Notes under the pieces: generated by a model | What the model saw: only the letters and a program-made list of their open reading frames with translations | Told to the model about the DNA's origin: nothing | Databases searched by the model: none | Assembly (NCBI GenBank): GCA_947643715.1 | Contig: CANRXB010000018.1 | Location: forward strand, 1 to 48,689 | Source of the DNA: an uncultured bacterium | GTDB lineage: Bacteria > Bacillota > Clostridia > Oscillospirales > Oscillospiraceae | DNA length: 48,689 nt | Reading direction: 5' to 3' | Program-made: the position numbers and the translations under genes | In this document: in pieces, positions 7,230 to 15,284 of the stretch | Position numbering within the stretch: the stretch's first letter is position 1 | Layout of the letters: each line of letters begins with the position of its first letter

Positions 7230-7802
7230 ATGGGGATTTTGAAAAGCGTGGGCTTCTCCCTGCTCCACCCATTCCTCAGGGTATATATCAAGCTGCGGTA
7301 TGGGGACTACTGGGCGCTGAAGGAGCATCTGCAAAGCCATCCCTCCGGGCTGCTGAAGCAGGCGTATGAAAAATACTTCATGCGCTACGGCAGCTATGTG
7401 GGGATCGGCTCCAAGATCGCGGGCAGGCCGTATTTCCCCCACGGCTGCGTGGGCGTGTTCATCTCCAACGACGCGGTGCTGGGGAAGGATCTGGTGATCT
7501 TCCAGCAGGTGACCATCGGATCCAACACCCTTCCCGGCACGAAACGTCCCGGTGCCCCCGTGGTGGGGGACGGGGCATACCTCGGCGCGGGGGCCAAGAT
7601 CGTCGGCGGCGTCACCATAGGGGACTGCTGCCGTGTGGGGGCCAACGCCGTGGTGGTGCAGGACATGCCTCCCCACAGCGTGGCGGTGTGCGCTCCCACC
7701 CAGATCATCCAAAAGGAAGCGCTGGACAACGCTTTCCGTGTGACCATCGATGGGGCACAGTATGTGAGTTCCAACGGCCGTCTGGTCCGGTCAGACGAAT
7801 GA
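7230..7802 (+). CDS. Hexapeptide-repeat acyltransferase, serine-acetyltransferase-like
   Basis: 190 aa. After a roughly 60-aa basic helical N-terminus come left-handed beta-helix repeats, including FISNDAVLGKDLVIFQQVTI, VVGDGAYLGAGAKIVGGVTI and GDCCRVGANAVVVQDMPPHS. The FPHGCVGVFIS segment places a likely catalytic His. It lacks the long N-terminal domain of true CysE, so the acceptor may be serine or a sugar. RBS GGGAGG at spacing 7. It follows the GNAT gene closely and ends at an intrinsic terminator. Confidence 0.82.
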   Translation: MGILKSVGFSLLHPFLRVYIKLRYGDYWALKEHLQSHPSGLLKQAYEKYFMRYGSYVGIGSKIAGRPYFPHGCVGVFISNDAVLGKDLVIFQQVTIGSNTLPGTKRPGAPVVGDGAYLGAGAKIVGGVTIGDCCRVGANAVVVQDMPPHSVAVCAPTQIIQKEALDNAFRVTIDGAQYVSSNGRLVRSDE

Positions 7803-7809
7803 TACCCGA

Positions 7810-7845
7810 ACAGGGGACGACGACGGTCGTTCCCTGTCTGTTTTT
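7810..7845 (+). terminator. Intrinsic terminator of the acyltransferase pair
   Basis: A 12-bp stem pairs 7810-7821 with 7826-7837 (one G-U), followed by CTG and a TTTTT run. Confidence 0.8.
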
Positions 7846-8131
7846 GGAGGAAACCTCGTGCTGTACTCACAGCCGCCCGCTGGCTCATGGGCGATGGTCC
7901 CTGTGGCCTTCGCCTGTCTGCGCCGGGAAACGGCCCAGGGAGCATACTGTGGATCCGCATGGATCGGACCGCATGTGCGTCCCACCGCCGGCCTTCGACA
8001 GCCCCAGACATGGTCATGTCGCCCAGGCGGCGTATTTTTTTCTTCCCGATGCAACGATCGGGCCCCTCCTGGGGTATTATAGATGACAGGCAAGACCCGT
8101 GCCGCGGCCGAGGCGCGGGGGAGAGGAGGCG
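7846..8131 (+). other. Non-coding region upstream of the sigma-factor gene
   Basis: No convincing gene is seen in these 286 bp. A T-tract (8034-8041) and a small hairpin CCCGAT/ATCGGG (8045-8062) precede a -10-like TATTAT (8075-8080). A -35 box could not be placed confidently. The promoter of the sigma-serpin operon most likely lies here, possibly recognised by the sigma factor itself. Confidence 0.4.
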
Positions 8132-8608
8132 ATGGCCTTGACCCAAGAGCAGCGCACCCAGGTAGTGGAGCGCTGGGGCGATATGGTCTGGCGGCTGGCC
8201 CTGGCCCGTACCGCCAGCGTCCCGGACGCTGAGGACGTGTTCCAGGAGGTGTTCCTGCGCTATTTCCGCCACGAGGATCGGTTCCAAAGCGACGAGCACC
8301 GCAAGGCATGGCTCATCCGCTGTACAGTGAACCGGGCCAAGAGCGTGTTCGCCTCGCCCTGGCGGCGGCGCACCGTGCCTTTGGAGACCGCCGAGGAGGT
8401 GGGCGTGGAGGACGACTACCGCGAGGTGTACAGCGCAGTGCTGTCCCTGCCCGCGAAATACCGGGCCGCCATCCACCTGCACTACTTCGAGGGCCTGTCG
8501 GTGGCCGAGATGGCCACCGCACTGGATGTACCAGAGGGCACGGTGAAATCCCAGCTCAGCCGGGGCCGCGCCCTCCTGCGGGATATGCTCAAGGAGGTAG
8601 AGCTATGA
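8132..8608 (+). CDS. ECF-type RNA polymerase sigma factor
   Basis: 158 aa, the usual ECF size. Region 2 (about residues 20-75) has DAEDVFQEVFLRYFRH and RKAWLIRCTVNRAKS; region 4 (about 105-155) has LPAKYRAAIHLHYFEGLSV, EMATALDVPEGTVKSQLSRG. There is no region 1.1 or 3. The ATG at 8132 is used because GAGAGGAGG lies 4 bp upstream. Its stop overlaps the start of the serpin gene by 4 bp, the position where the cognate anti-sigma gene normally lies. The regulated genes are unknown; autoregulation is likely by analogy. Confidence 0.93.
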   Translation: MALTQEQRTQVVERWGDMVWRLALARTASVPDAEDVFQEVFLRYFRHEDRFQSDEHRKAWLIRCTVNRAKSVFASPWRRRTVPLETAEEVGVEDDYREVYSAVLSLPAKYRAAIHLHYFEGLSVAEMATALDVPEGTVKSQLSRGRALLRDMLKEVEL

Positions 8609-10155
8609 AGCGATATCAAAAAGCGAACGAGGGCATCCATGCCCCCGATGGATTGAAACAGGACGCCGCTCGTCCCACAGGGAAAGCCCGGTATGCCCGC
8701 TGGACGGGCGCGGTAGCTGCGGTGTTGGCGGTGGCCCTTTTGGGCGGCACGATGATGTGGCCCGGAGCAGACAACGGCCCCACCCCGCTCTCCAACGAGA
8801 ACGGTCCTGTCGTCAGGACCGCCGTACAGCCCGTGGCCTCGCAGGCCCTGGCTCTGGCGGAATATCCGGAGACGGCCCCTTATCCCAAGGACGAGGACTT
8901 CATCTCTCCGATCACCGGAGAGCTCCAGCACCAAAAAATGAACGATGCGTGGGACGCCTGGCGCGAAAGTATGGACGCGCTGTCCTCCGGCATAGACTAT
9001 ACCGGGGTACTGGACGGCTTCCTGACCGCGTCCACCACGCAGTTCCTGTCCGGGGCAGGGGAGGAGAACCGCGTCTATTCCCCTTTGAACGTCTACATGG
9101 CCCTGTCCATGCTGGCGGAGACCACCGGGGAGAACACCCGTCAGCAGATCCTGGACCTGCTCCAAGTGAGCTCTGTCGGGGACCTGCGGGAGCGCGCTTC
9201 CGTTCTGTGGCGGGACAACTACCGGGACGACGGAGTGGTCACCTCCATCCTGGCCAACTCCCTGTGGCTCAGCGACAGCATGACCTACAGCAAGGACGTG
9301 CTCGCCCGGCTGGCCAAGGACTATTACGCGTCCTCCTTCTCCGGCGCCATGGGCTCCTCGGAATATGACCAGGCCCTGCGGGACTGGCTCAACGAACAGA
9401 CCCGCGGCCTGCTGTCCCAGCAGGTGGAGGGCCTGAGCATGGACCCGCAAACGGTGTTGGCCCTGGCCTCCACCATCTATTTCAAGGCCACCTGGGACGA
9501 TGAGTTCCAAACAGAGCTTACCGAGACCGACACCTTCCACGCCCCCACCGGCGATGTGGACACCGACTTCATGCACCGCACTATGGCGACCAACTACTAC
9601 TGGGGCGACCGTTTCGCCGCTGTGGAGCTCAACTTCCGGCAGGGCGGATCCATGTGGCTGGTCCTCCCCGACGAGGGGCACACGGTGGATGAGCTGCTCG
9701 AGTGCGGCGAGGCCATGGACTTCCTCCTGGCTGAAAAGACCGGCAGCTACGACGAGAACGGCGCGTCCAAGGGTGGCTGGCCCGGTAAGAAGCATCTCAA
9801 CGTCAACCTGTCCATGCCCAAGTTCGACGTGTCCTCCGACCTGGATCTCATCGAGGGCCTGAAGGCGCTGGGCGTCACCGACGTGTTCGACTACACCGCC
9901 GCCAACTTCGACCCGCTGGAGGCCAGCACCAACGATCCGCTGTACGTCTCCCAGGCACAGCACGCCGCTCGGGTGAAGGTGGACGAGGAGGGCTGCGAGG
10001 CTGCGGCCTACACCATCTTCATGGTAGAGTGCGGCGCTGCGATGCCCCCCGCCGATGAGGTGGACTTCACCCTGGACCGTCCCTTCCTGTTCGCCATCAC
10101 CGGGGACAGCGGCCTGCCCCTGTTCACCGGCGTGGTCAATCAGCCCAACGGCTGA
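8605..10155 (+). CDS. Membrane-anchored serpin in the anti-sigma position
   Basis: 516 aa. Residues 1-32 are basic and cytoplasmic (with IHAPDGLKQD), about 33-52 form a membrane helix, 53-125 are a linker, and about 126-514 form a serpin fold outside the membrane. Serpin landmarks: VYSPLNVYMALSMLAETTG; YFKATWDDEF; hinge EEGCEAAAYT (461-470); and LDRPFLFAITGDSGLPLFTG. The reactive loop runs about 463-482 (MVECGAAMPP at its scissile part), so the target protease cannot be named. P14 is Cys rather than the usual Thr/Ser. The ATG overlaps the sigma stop (ATGA), so the two are translationally coupled. A role as protease sensor controlling the sigma factor is inference. Confidence 0.9.
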   Translation: MKRYQKANEGIHAPDGLKQDAARPTGKARYARWTGAVAAVLAVALLGGTMMWPGADNGPTPLSNENGPVVRTAVQPVASQALALAEYPETAPYPKDEDFISPITGELQHQKMNDAWDAWRESMDALSSGIDYTGVLDGFLTASTTQFLSGAGEENRVYSPLNVYMALSMLAETTGENTRQQILDLLQVSSVGDLRERASVLWRDNYRDDGVVTSILANSLWLSDSMTYSKDVLARLAKDYYASSFSGAMGSSEYDQALRDWLNEQTRGLLSQQVEGLSMDPQTVLALASTIYFKATWDDEFQTELTETDTFHAPTGDVDTDFMHRTMATNYYWGDRFAAVELNFRQGGSMWLVLPDEGHTVDELLECGEAMDFLLAEKTGSYDENGASKGGWPGKKHLNVNLSMPKFDVSSDLDLIEGLKALGVTDVFDYTAANFDPLEASTNDPLYVSQAQHAARVKVDEEGCEAAAYTIFMVECGAAMPPADEVDFTLDRPFLFAITGDSGLPLFTGVVNQPNG

Positions 10156-10164
10156 CTCCGGCCC

Positions 10165-10205
10165 ACAAAAGGACCCCCTCCCTGGGATACAGGGAGGGGG
10201 TCCTT
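10165..10205 (-). terminator. Terminator between serpin and ileS
   Basis: A 16-bp stem (10169-10184 with 10190-10205) with a 5-nt loop. On the minus strand it is followed by TTTT, so it terminates ileS; for the rightward serpin transcript there is no T-run, but the stem may still stop or stabilise the mRNA. Confidence 0.75.
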
Positions 10206-10220
10206 CTCACGTTCGTTCGT

Positions 10221-12995
10221 TCATTCGCCCAGCACTGCCGCGCAGCGGTCGCACAGCTCGGCGTGGTGGCCGGGGGTGCCGATGTGGACGTCGTGCTTCC
10301 AACACCGGGGGCATTTCTCCCCCACAGCGGGGACCACGTCCACCTTCAGGACATCCGTCTCGCTCTTCTTCAGCTCCGCCTGGGAGACGATGAAAATATC
10401 CGCCAGCGTCCCGGCGTCCATCCGATCCAGGGCAGTCTCGCACGCCGGGACGGTAAGGACGATCCCCGCCTCCAGGCTCTTCCCGATCTTCTTCTCGTTC
10501 CGGGCCGTCTCCAGGGCGCTGTTGACCACGTCGCGGAGCTTGATGACGGTGTTCCACCGCCCCATGGCGGACTCGTCCAGCGCCAGCGCCGGGTCGTAGT
10601 CCGGGATGTCGTTGAACAGCACGCACTCCGGGTCGTCGGACGCCCGGTGGGGCATGGCCGTCCAGATCTCCTGGCTGGTGAAGGCCAGGATGGGAGCCAG
10701 CATACGGGTCATCCTGTCCAGGATGAGGAACAGGGCGGACTGGACGGAGGCCCTGTGGGGCTCCTCGTCCCCGCAATACAGTCGGTCCTTGATGATGTCC
10801 AGATAGAAGTTGGACATGTCCACCACACAGAAGTTGTAGATCGCGCGGTAGACGGTGTGGAACTCATAAGCTTCGTATCCCGCCCGGACGGCCTTGACCA
10901 GATCGTTGGCCTTCGCCACCGCCCAGCGGTCCAGCTCCTGCATGTCCGCGGGATCCATGGCCTTGTCCGGATCGAAGCCGTTCAGGTTGCCCAGCATGTA
11001 CCGGGCGGTGTTGCGGATCTTGAGATACGCCTGAGAGAGCTGCTTCATGATCTCCTTGGAGATGCGCATGTCCTGGGTATAGTCCGCCGAGGACACCCAC
11101 AGCCGCAGCATGTCCGCGCCGTAGTCCTTGATGACCTCGTCGGGGGACACGGCGTTGCCAAGGGACTTGTGCATGGCCTTGCCCTCGCCGTCCACGGTCC
11201 AGCCGTGGGTGACGATCTGCTTATAGGGCGCGATCCCATTGCAGGCGATGGAGGTGAGCATGGAGGACTGGAACCAGCCGCGGTACTGATCGCCGCCCTC
11301 CAGGTACACGTCGGCAGGGTACTGGAGATAGGGCCGCGCCTGGGCCACCGCCGCCCAGGTGGATCCGGAGTCGAACCACACGTCCATGATGTCGCTTTCC
11401 TTGGAGAAGTGGGTCTTGCCGCACTTGGGGCACACTAGCCCGGCGGGGACCAGCTCGTCGGCGGGCTTGTCGAACCAGATGTTGGAGCCGTGCTCCCGGA
11501 ACAGCCCCGCCACATGGGAGATGGTCTCGGGGGTGATGATGGCCTCACCGCAGCCGTCGCAATAGAACACCGGGATGGGCACGCCCCACACCCGCTGCCG
11601 GGAGATGCACCAGTCGCTGCGCTCGCCGATCATGGACACCATGCGCTCCTTGCCCCAGGCGGGGTGCCAGGAGATGGCGTCGCAGGATTCCACCGCCGCG
11701 TCCTTGATGGCGTCCACGGAGCAGAACCACTGCTCGGTGGCCCGGTAGATGATGGGGTGCTTGCACCGCCAGCAGTGGGGATAGGAGTGGGTGATCTGGG
11801 CTTTGGCCACCAGGAAGCCCTCCGCCTCCAGGTCGGCCACCACCTGATCGTTGCCCTTGGCGTAGAACTGTCCCGCGTACCGGGCGTCGGTCATGACCCC
11901 CTTGGCGTTCACCGGGACGGGCACGCCGATATGGGTCAGTCCCGCGTCGTCGTACCGCTTGCACACGTCGAAGTCCTCCGCGCCGAAGCCGGGGGCGGTG
12001 TGGACGCAACCGGTGCCCGCGTCCAGGGTGACGTGATCGCCGTTGAGGATCACGGAGTCCTGGTCCAGCAGGGGATGCTTGGCTACCATCAGCTCGAAGT
12101 CGGAGCCCTTCAGCGTCGCCAGCACCTCACATGCGGCGAAGTCGATGCCCGCCTGCTCGCACACGCCCTTGGCGAGCTCTTTGGCCAGCACATACACCTC
12201 GCCGGACGGGACCTGGAGGAGCACATATTCGAACTGCGCATTCAGGGAGATGGCGGCGTTGCCGGGGATGGTCCAGGGGGTGGTGGTCCAGATCACGAAG
12301 GACAGTTTGGCCAGATCGCAGTACTGCCCCAGCTTGCCCTTGTCGTCCTTCACGGGGAATTTTACGAAGATGGTGGTACAAGGATCGTCCTGATACTCGA
12401 TCTCCGCCTCCGCCAAGGCCGTCTGGTCGTGAGGGCACCAGTAGACGGACTTCATCCCTTTGTAGATGAGGCCCTTTTCCGCCATCTTGCCGAACACTTC
12501 GATCTGCTTGGCCTCGAACTCGGGCAGCAGGGTGATATAGGGGTCCTCCCACTCGCCCAGCACCCCCAGGCGCTGGAACTGTTCCGTCATCCTGCCGATA
12601 TAGGCGGTGGCGAACTCCCGGCATTTGTCCCGGAAGGCGGCCACGGACATCTCCTCCCGCTTGACGCTCTTGTCTTTGAGCACGGCGGTCTCGATGGGCA
12701 GGCCGTGGGTGTCCCAGCCGGGGACGTAGGGGGCGCACCAGCCGGTCATGTTCTTGTATTTGACGATGATGTCCTTCAAGATCTTGTTCATGGCCGTGCC
12801 GATGTGGATGTTGCCGTTGGCATAGGGAGGGCCGTCGTGGAGGATGAACTTGGGCTTGCCCGCGTTCTTCTCCATCATCTTGTGGTAGGTCACTTTCGCC
12901 CAGCCGGGGTTGAGCAGATCCGGCTCACGCTTGGGCAGGCCCGCCCGCATGGGGAAATCGGTCTGGGGCAGGTGTACGGTCTTGTTGTAGTCCAT
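10221..12995 (-). CDS. ileS: Isoleucyl-tRNA synthetase
   Basis: 924 aa, the bacterial type. The class I HIGH motif is HIGT (residues 64-67, in PPYANGNIHIGTAMNK), and the KMSKS loop is KAMHKSLGN (about 607). The editing domain lies between, with TTTPWTIPGNAAI. The C-terminus carries a zinc site, CPRCWKH and ELCDRCAAVL. It charges tRNA-Ile. RBS TAGGAGGT precedes the ATG. An Ile T-box lies 580 bp upstream at 13577-13935, with an HTH gene in between on the same strand, so transcription is probably set by uncharged tRNA-Ile through that gene. Confidence 0.98.
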   Translation of the reverse strand: MDYNKTVHLPQTDFPMRAGLPKREPDLLNPGWAKVTYHKMMEKNAGKPKFILHDGPPYANGNIHIGTAMNKILKDIIVKYKNMTGWCAPYVPGWDTHGLPIETAVLKDKSVKREEMSVAAFRDKCREFATAYIGRMTEQFQRLGVLGEWEDPYITLLPEFEAKQIEVFGKMAEKGLIYKGMKSVYWCPHDQTALAEAEIEYQDDPCTTIFVKFPVKDDKGKLGQYCDLAKLSFVIWTTTPWTIPGNAAISLNAQFEYVLLQVPSGEVYVLAKELAKGVCEQAGIDFAACEVLATLKGSDFELMVAKHPLLDQDSVILNGDHVTLDAGTGCVHTAPGFGAEDFDVCKRYDDAGLTHIGVPVPVNAKGVMTDARYAGQFYAKGNDQVVADLEAEGFLVAKAQITHSYPHCWRCKHPIIYRATEQWFCSVDAIKDAAVESCDAISWHPAWGKERMVSMIGERSDWCISRQRVWGVPIPVFYCDGCGEAIITPETISHVAGLFREHGSNIWFDKPADELVPAGLVCPKCGKTHFSKESDIMDVWFDSGSTWAAVAQARPYLQYPADVYLEGGDQYRGWFQSSMLTSIACNGIAPYKQIVTHGWTVDGEGKAMHKSLGNAVSPDEVIKDYGADMLRLWVSSADYTQDMRISKEIMKQLSQAYLKIRNTARYMLGNLNGFDPDKAMDPADMQELDRWAVAKANDLVKAVRAGYEAYEFHTVYRAIYNFCVVDMSNFYLDIIKDRLYCGDEEPHRASVQSALFLILDRMTRMLAPILAFTSQEIWTAMPHRASDDPECVLFNDIPDYDPALALDESAMGRWNTVIKLRDVVNSALETARNEKKIGKSLEAGIVLTVPACETALDRMDAGTLADIFIVSQAELKKSETDVLKVDVVPAVGEKCPRCWKHDVHIGTPGHHAELCDRCAAVLGE

Positions 12996-13026
12996 TTGGG
13001 ATACCTCCTAAATCAAATCGAACGAT

Positions 13027-13236
13027 CTATCTGCGCTCGTCGCTTCGACCAAGCAGATAATCGGTGCTGACGCCATAATAGTCTGCTAGTTGCACAATCA
13101 AAGAGGCGGTCGGTTCGCGTTTGCCCTGTTCATATCGGCAATACGTACTCATGCCAATGTCCAATACAACAGCGAGCTGCTCTTGCCGGAGATTTTTCTC
13201 CTTCCGGAGTTCTCTCATTCTTTCTGCTAATTTCAT
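13027..13236 (-). CDS. Small XRE-family HTH regulator
   Basis: 69 aa, one helix-turn-helix domain covering nearly the whole protein: KLAERMRELRKEKNLRQEQL, then DIGMSTYCRYEQGKREPTAS and ADYYGVSTDYLLGR. The ATG at 13236 is chosen because AGGGGG lies upstream; the extension to 13302 would run through the palindromic operator. Its base composition is clearly less GC-rich than its neighbours, suggesting transfer. It is divergent to the small gene at 13320, with a 26-bp palindrome between them that is probably its operator. It lies downstream of the Ile T-box, so read-through could raise its expression. Confidence 0.88.
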   Translation of the reverse strand: MKLAERMRELRKEKNLRQEQLAVVLDIGMSTYCRYEQGKREPTASLIVQLADYYGVSTDYLLGRSDERR

Positions 13237-13247
13237 TATGAACCCCC

Positions 13248-13276
13248 TTGACAATTCCCGTTTCAGGTGGTACGAT
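13248..13276 (+). promoter_or_regulatory. Sigma-A promoter of the small gene at 13320
   Basis: TTGACA (13248-13253), 17-bp spacer, TACGAT (13271-13276). The start of transcription would fall inside the adjacent palindrome, the expected geometry for repression. Confidence 0.7.
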
Positions 13277-13302
13277 TTGATTATTCCATACGGGATAATC
13301 AA
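13277..13302 (+). promoter_or_regulatory. Palindromic operator, probable site of the HTH regulator
   Basis: Arms TTGATTATTCC (13277-13287) and GGGATAATCAA (13292-13302) around ATAC, 10 of 11 pairs matching. It lies between the divergent HTH and small genes, directly after the rightward -10 box. Binding by the neighbouring HTH protein is inference. Confidence 0.6.
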
Positions 13303-13319
13303 AAAGGAGTTGGAAAGCC

Positions 13320-13577
13320 ATGGATGATATCATCAATTCATTGGTGCAGGACATTGAGCGGGGCGCGTTTCCCTATTATTTCGCGAGGTCGGAGTACCAA
13401 AAGGAGCACCAAAGCGCACTGGCGCATTACCAATGGCTGGAGGAGCATTTGGGTAGCGAGGAAAAAGCCCATTTGGCGCGGGCCCGGGATGCGGATACCT
13501 ATGTTGACACCTTTGAACGGGAGGCACTGATCAGGACCGCCATCGCCGTGGGCATCCGCCTGACCCTTTCCTGTTGA
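13320..13577 (+). CDS. Small acidic protein, DUF6809-like
   Basis: 85 aa, mostly helical. It has YQKEHQSALAHYQWLEEHLG and an N-terminal MDDIINSLVQDIERGAFPYY, which recall a small family of unknown function common in gut Clostridia; the DUF6809 label is from memory. RBS AAGGAG lies 10 bp before the ATG. It has its own promoter and operator shared with the HTH regulator. Its stop lies at the edge of the T-box terminator on the other strand, and read-through transcription of ileS would run antisense across it. Confidence 0.7.
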   Translation: MDDIINSLVQDIERGAFPYYFARSEYQKEHQSALAHYQWLEEHLGSEEKAHLARARDADTYVDTFEREALIRTAIAVGIRLTLSC

Positions 13578-13935
13578 AAAAAACGCCTTTGTCCCCAAAA
13601 GGAGACAAAGGCGCTGACCTCTGCGATACCACTCCCGTTCCGTAGAAGCGCTGAGCCGTCGTGAGCAGCGGGCCAAGACCGATCGGGGGCTTAGGACCGC
13701 ATTGCGAACAGGCAAAGCGTGACGATATACGGCACTCATGCGCGCTGTAACGGGCACACCCGGCGGAGCCTACTTGCTTTCGCGTTGGGTCCGCAGCTCC
13801 CAGGGGATGTTCGCCGGGGCCGCCCCGCCGCCCTCGCACCATGCGGGCAGCTCTCTGAGAGGAGGTGTGCCGGTTACTCGTCCTGATCCAAGCTTTGCGA
13901 TATGGCGCCCGCTCTATCAGGAGCGGACGCTTTCT
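13577..13935 (-). promoter_or_regulatory. T-box riboswitch, isoleucine specifier
   Basis: Read on the minus strand. Stem I carries AGAGAGC and GGTGCGAG, then the specifier loop GAACATCCCCTGGGAGCTG, whose ATC triplet (13808-13806) is an isoleucine codon. A linker with GTTACAG and ATGAGTG follows. The T-box core reads GGGAGTGGTATCGCAG (about 13636-13621), close to the family consensus AGGGTGGNACCGCG. A 14-bp terminator (13613-13584) and T7 (13583-13577) close it. Uncharged tRNA-Ile should favour antitermination. ileS is the expected target, but its start lies 580 bp further on. Confidence 0.88.
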
Positions 13936-13964
13936 ATATTATAGGCGCAAGGGAGATTTGTCAA
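13936..13964 (-). promoter_or_regulatory. Promoter of the T-box leader
   Basis: Minus strand TTGACA (13964-13959), with TATAAT 15 bp downstream (13943-13938) or TAATAT at the usual 17 bp (13941-13936). Confidence 0.6.
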
Positions 13965-14191
13965 CCATTTTTCCTGGAAATGTTCCACAAAAAACGCAGC
14001 CGGGCCGTCCGCCGCCATTGCGCCCGCTTCCAAACGGTCCGCCCACCCAGGCGCAGCAGGTGGGCCCCGCCTCTTCTCAGTGCCTGAACGCCGGCGGCAG
14101 CGCCAATAGGGGGGAGCGCGCCGAAAGCTTCTCGCGCCGGGAGGGTATGCCTCGGCCTCTCGGATAGGCGGCCCCCGTAAAGGGGGTCCTT

Positions 14192-14242
14192 AGGGGGAAG
14201 CCCGCCTGGAGCGCGACGCGCGACCGGGGCGGACTTCCCCCT
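14192..14242. repeat. Imperfect inverted repeat, REP-like
   Basis: AGGGGGAAGCCCGCC (14192-14206) and GGCGGACTTCCCCCT (14228-14242) pair with a single mismatch around a GCGCGACGCGCG-containing loop. Confidence 0.5.
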
Positions 14243-14257
14243 GAGCATCCTCTTTGG

Positions 14258-14285
14258 GTCCTTTCTCCCATGTGGGAGAAAGGAC
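14258..14285. repeat. Perfect hairpin palindrome
   Basis: GTCCTTTCTCCCA (14258-14270) and TGGGAGAAAGGAC (14273-14285) are exact reverse complements two bases apart. No T-run follows on either strand. It may be an mRNA 3' stabiliser or part of an interspersed repeat. Confidence 0.55.
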
Positions 14286-14318
14286 CGCCCCCGGCAGGGC
14301 GCTCCCCTCGCGGGGACA

Positions 14319-15263
14319 TCAGGCCCTCTGGGCCTGGAAGGCATGCCATCCGCCCCGCTCCAAATGCCGGACGACGGTGAACCCGTTGGCCTCCAGCGCG
14401 GCGCGCACCTCGTCCTGCCGCCCGTCGATGATGCCGGAGGTGAGGAACGCCCCGTCCGGCGTCATGAACTCCCCCGCCTTGGCGGACAGCGGGACGATCA
14501 CGTCGGCCACGATGTTGGCCAGCACCACCTGATATCGCCCTGTCCCCAGCTTCGCCACCAGCTTCTCGTCGGCGAGCACGTCTCCGGCGTATACGCTCAG
14601 GCGGTCCGGACCCACGCCGTTGAGGGCCGCGTTGTCGAAGGCCGCGTCCGCCGCCTTGGGGTCGATGTCCACCCCCACGGCCCGGGACGCGCCCAAGCAC
14701 AGCGCCGCGATGGCCAGGATGCCAGAGCCGCAGCCCAGATCCAGCACCTGTTCCCCTGGGCGCGACACCTCCTCCAGCAGCTCCAGGCAGAGTTGGGTGG
14801 TGGGGTGCGCTCCGGTGCCGAAGGTGAGGCCCGGGTCCAGGAACAGCGGCGTGCGTCCCTGGGGCACGGCCTCCCCCCGCATCCAGTTGGGGACGATGTA
14901 GAGCCGTTCCCCTACGGAAATGGGCCGGTAGTACTTCTGCCAGGAGGTGGCCCAGTCCTCTTCCCGGAGGGAGGCGGTCTGCGGCTCGTACTCCTCCAGC
15001 CCCGCCAGGTACTGCTGGAGCTGCCTCCGGCCGTCCTCGCTGTCCGGCACATAGAACTTCACCCGGCTGACCCCTTTCATCCGGGCGATCAGCTCCTCGT
15101 CCACATAGTCCCAATACTGCCGCTCCCGTTCCAGGAAGCGGAGGAGATCCCCTTCCTCCTCCACCACCAGCCCGCTCATGCCGTTGGCCGTGAGGATGTC
15201 GCACACCCGGTCCAACCGTTCCGCCGGGACGGGGAGGGTCACTTCCAGCCACTGTCCACTCAT
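14319..15263 (-). CDS. prmA: Ribosomal protein L11 methyltransferase
   Basis: 314 aa, normal length. It uses S-adenosylmethionine to methylate lysines of L11. The N-terminal domain is followed by the methyltransferase fold, with TFGTGAHPTTQLCLELLEE, LDLGCGSGILAIAALCLGA, GVDIDPKAADAAFDNAALNG and VLANIVADVI. The ATG at 15263 is chosen because GGAG lies 8 bp upstream and MSGQWLEVTL is a typical start; an extension to 15329 lies in non-coding DNA that holds a repeat element. Confidence 0.95.
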   Translation of the reverse strand: MSGQWLEVTLPVPAERLDRVCDILTANGMSGLVVEEEGDLLRFLERERQYWDYVDEELIARMKGVSRVKFYVPDSEDGRRQLQQYLAGLEEYEPQTASLREEDWATSWQKYYRPISVGERLYIVPNWMRGEAVPQGRTPLFLDPGLTFGTGAHPTTQLCLELLEEVSRPGEQVLDLGCGSGILAIAALCLGASRAVGVDIDPKAADAAFDNAALNGVGPDRLSVYAGDVLADEKLVAKLGTGRYQVVLANIVADVIVPLSAKAGEFMTPDGAFLTSGIIDGRQDEVRAALEANGFTVVRHLERGGWHAFQAQRA

Positions 15264-15284
15264 ATCGTCATCTCCATGTATCCG

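Larger units (their letters stand above)
13965..14318. other. Gene-free region with strong inverted repeats
   Basis: No credible gene is seen in these 354 bp. They hold a 15-bp imperfect inverted repeat (14192-14206 with 14228-14242, one mismatch) and a perfect 13-bp palindromic hairpin (14258-14270 with 14273-14285). Neither has a T-run. They follow prmA on its own strand and may be 3' end structures or copies of an interspersed REP-like repeat. Confidence 0.5.

Noticed and set aside
7846-8131. Small ORFs upstream of the sigma gene
   Set aside because: No start with a good ribosome site gives a plausible protein; the region is better read as promoter and leader.
14077-14318. Possible small proteins in the gap after prmA
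   Set aside because: Frames there have no ribosome sites and are built from the inverted repeats.
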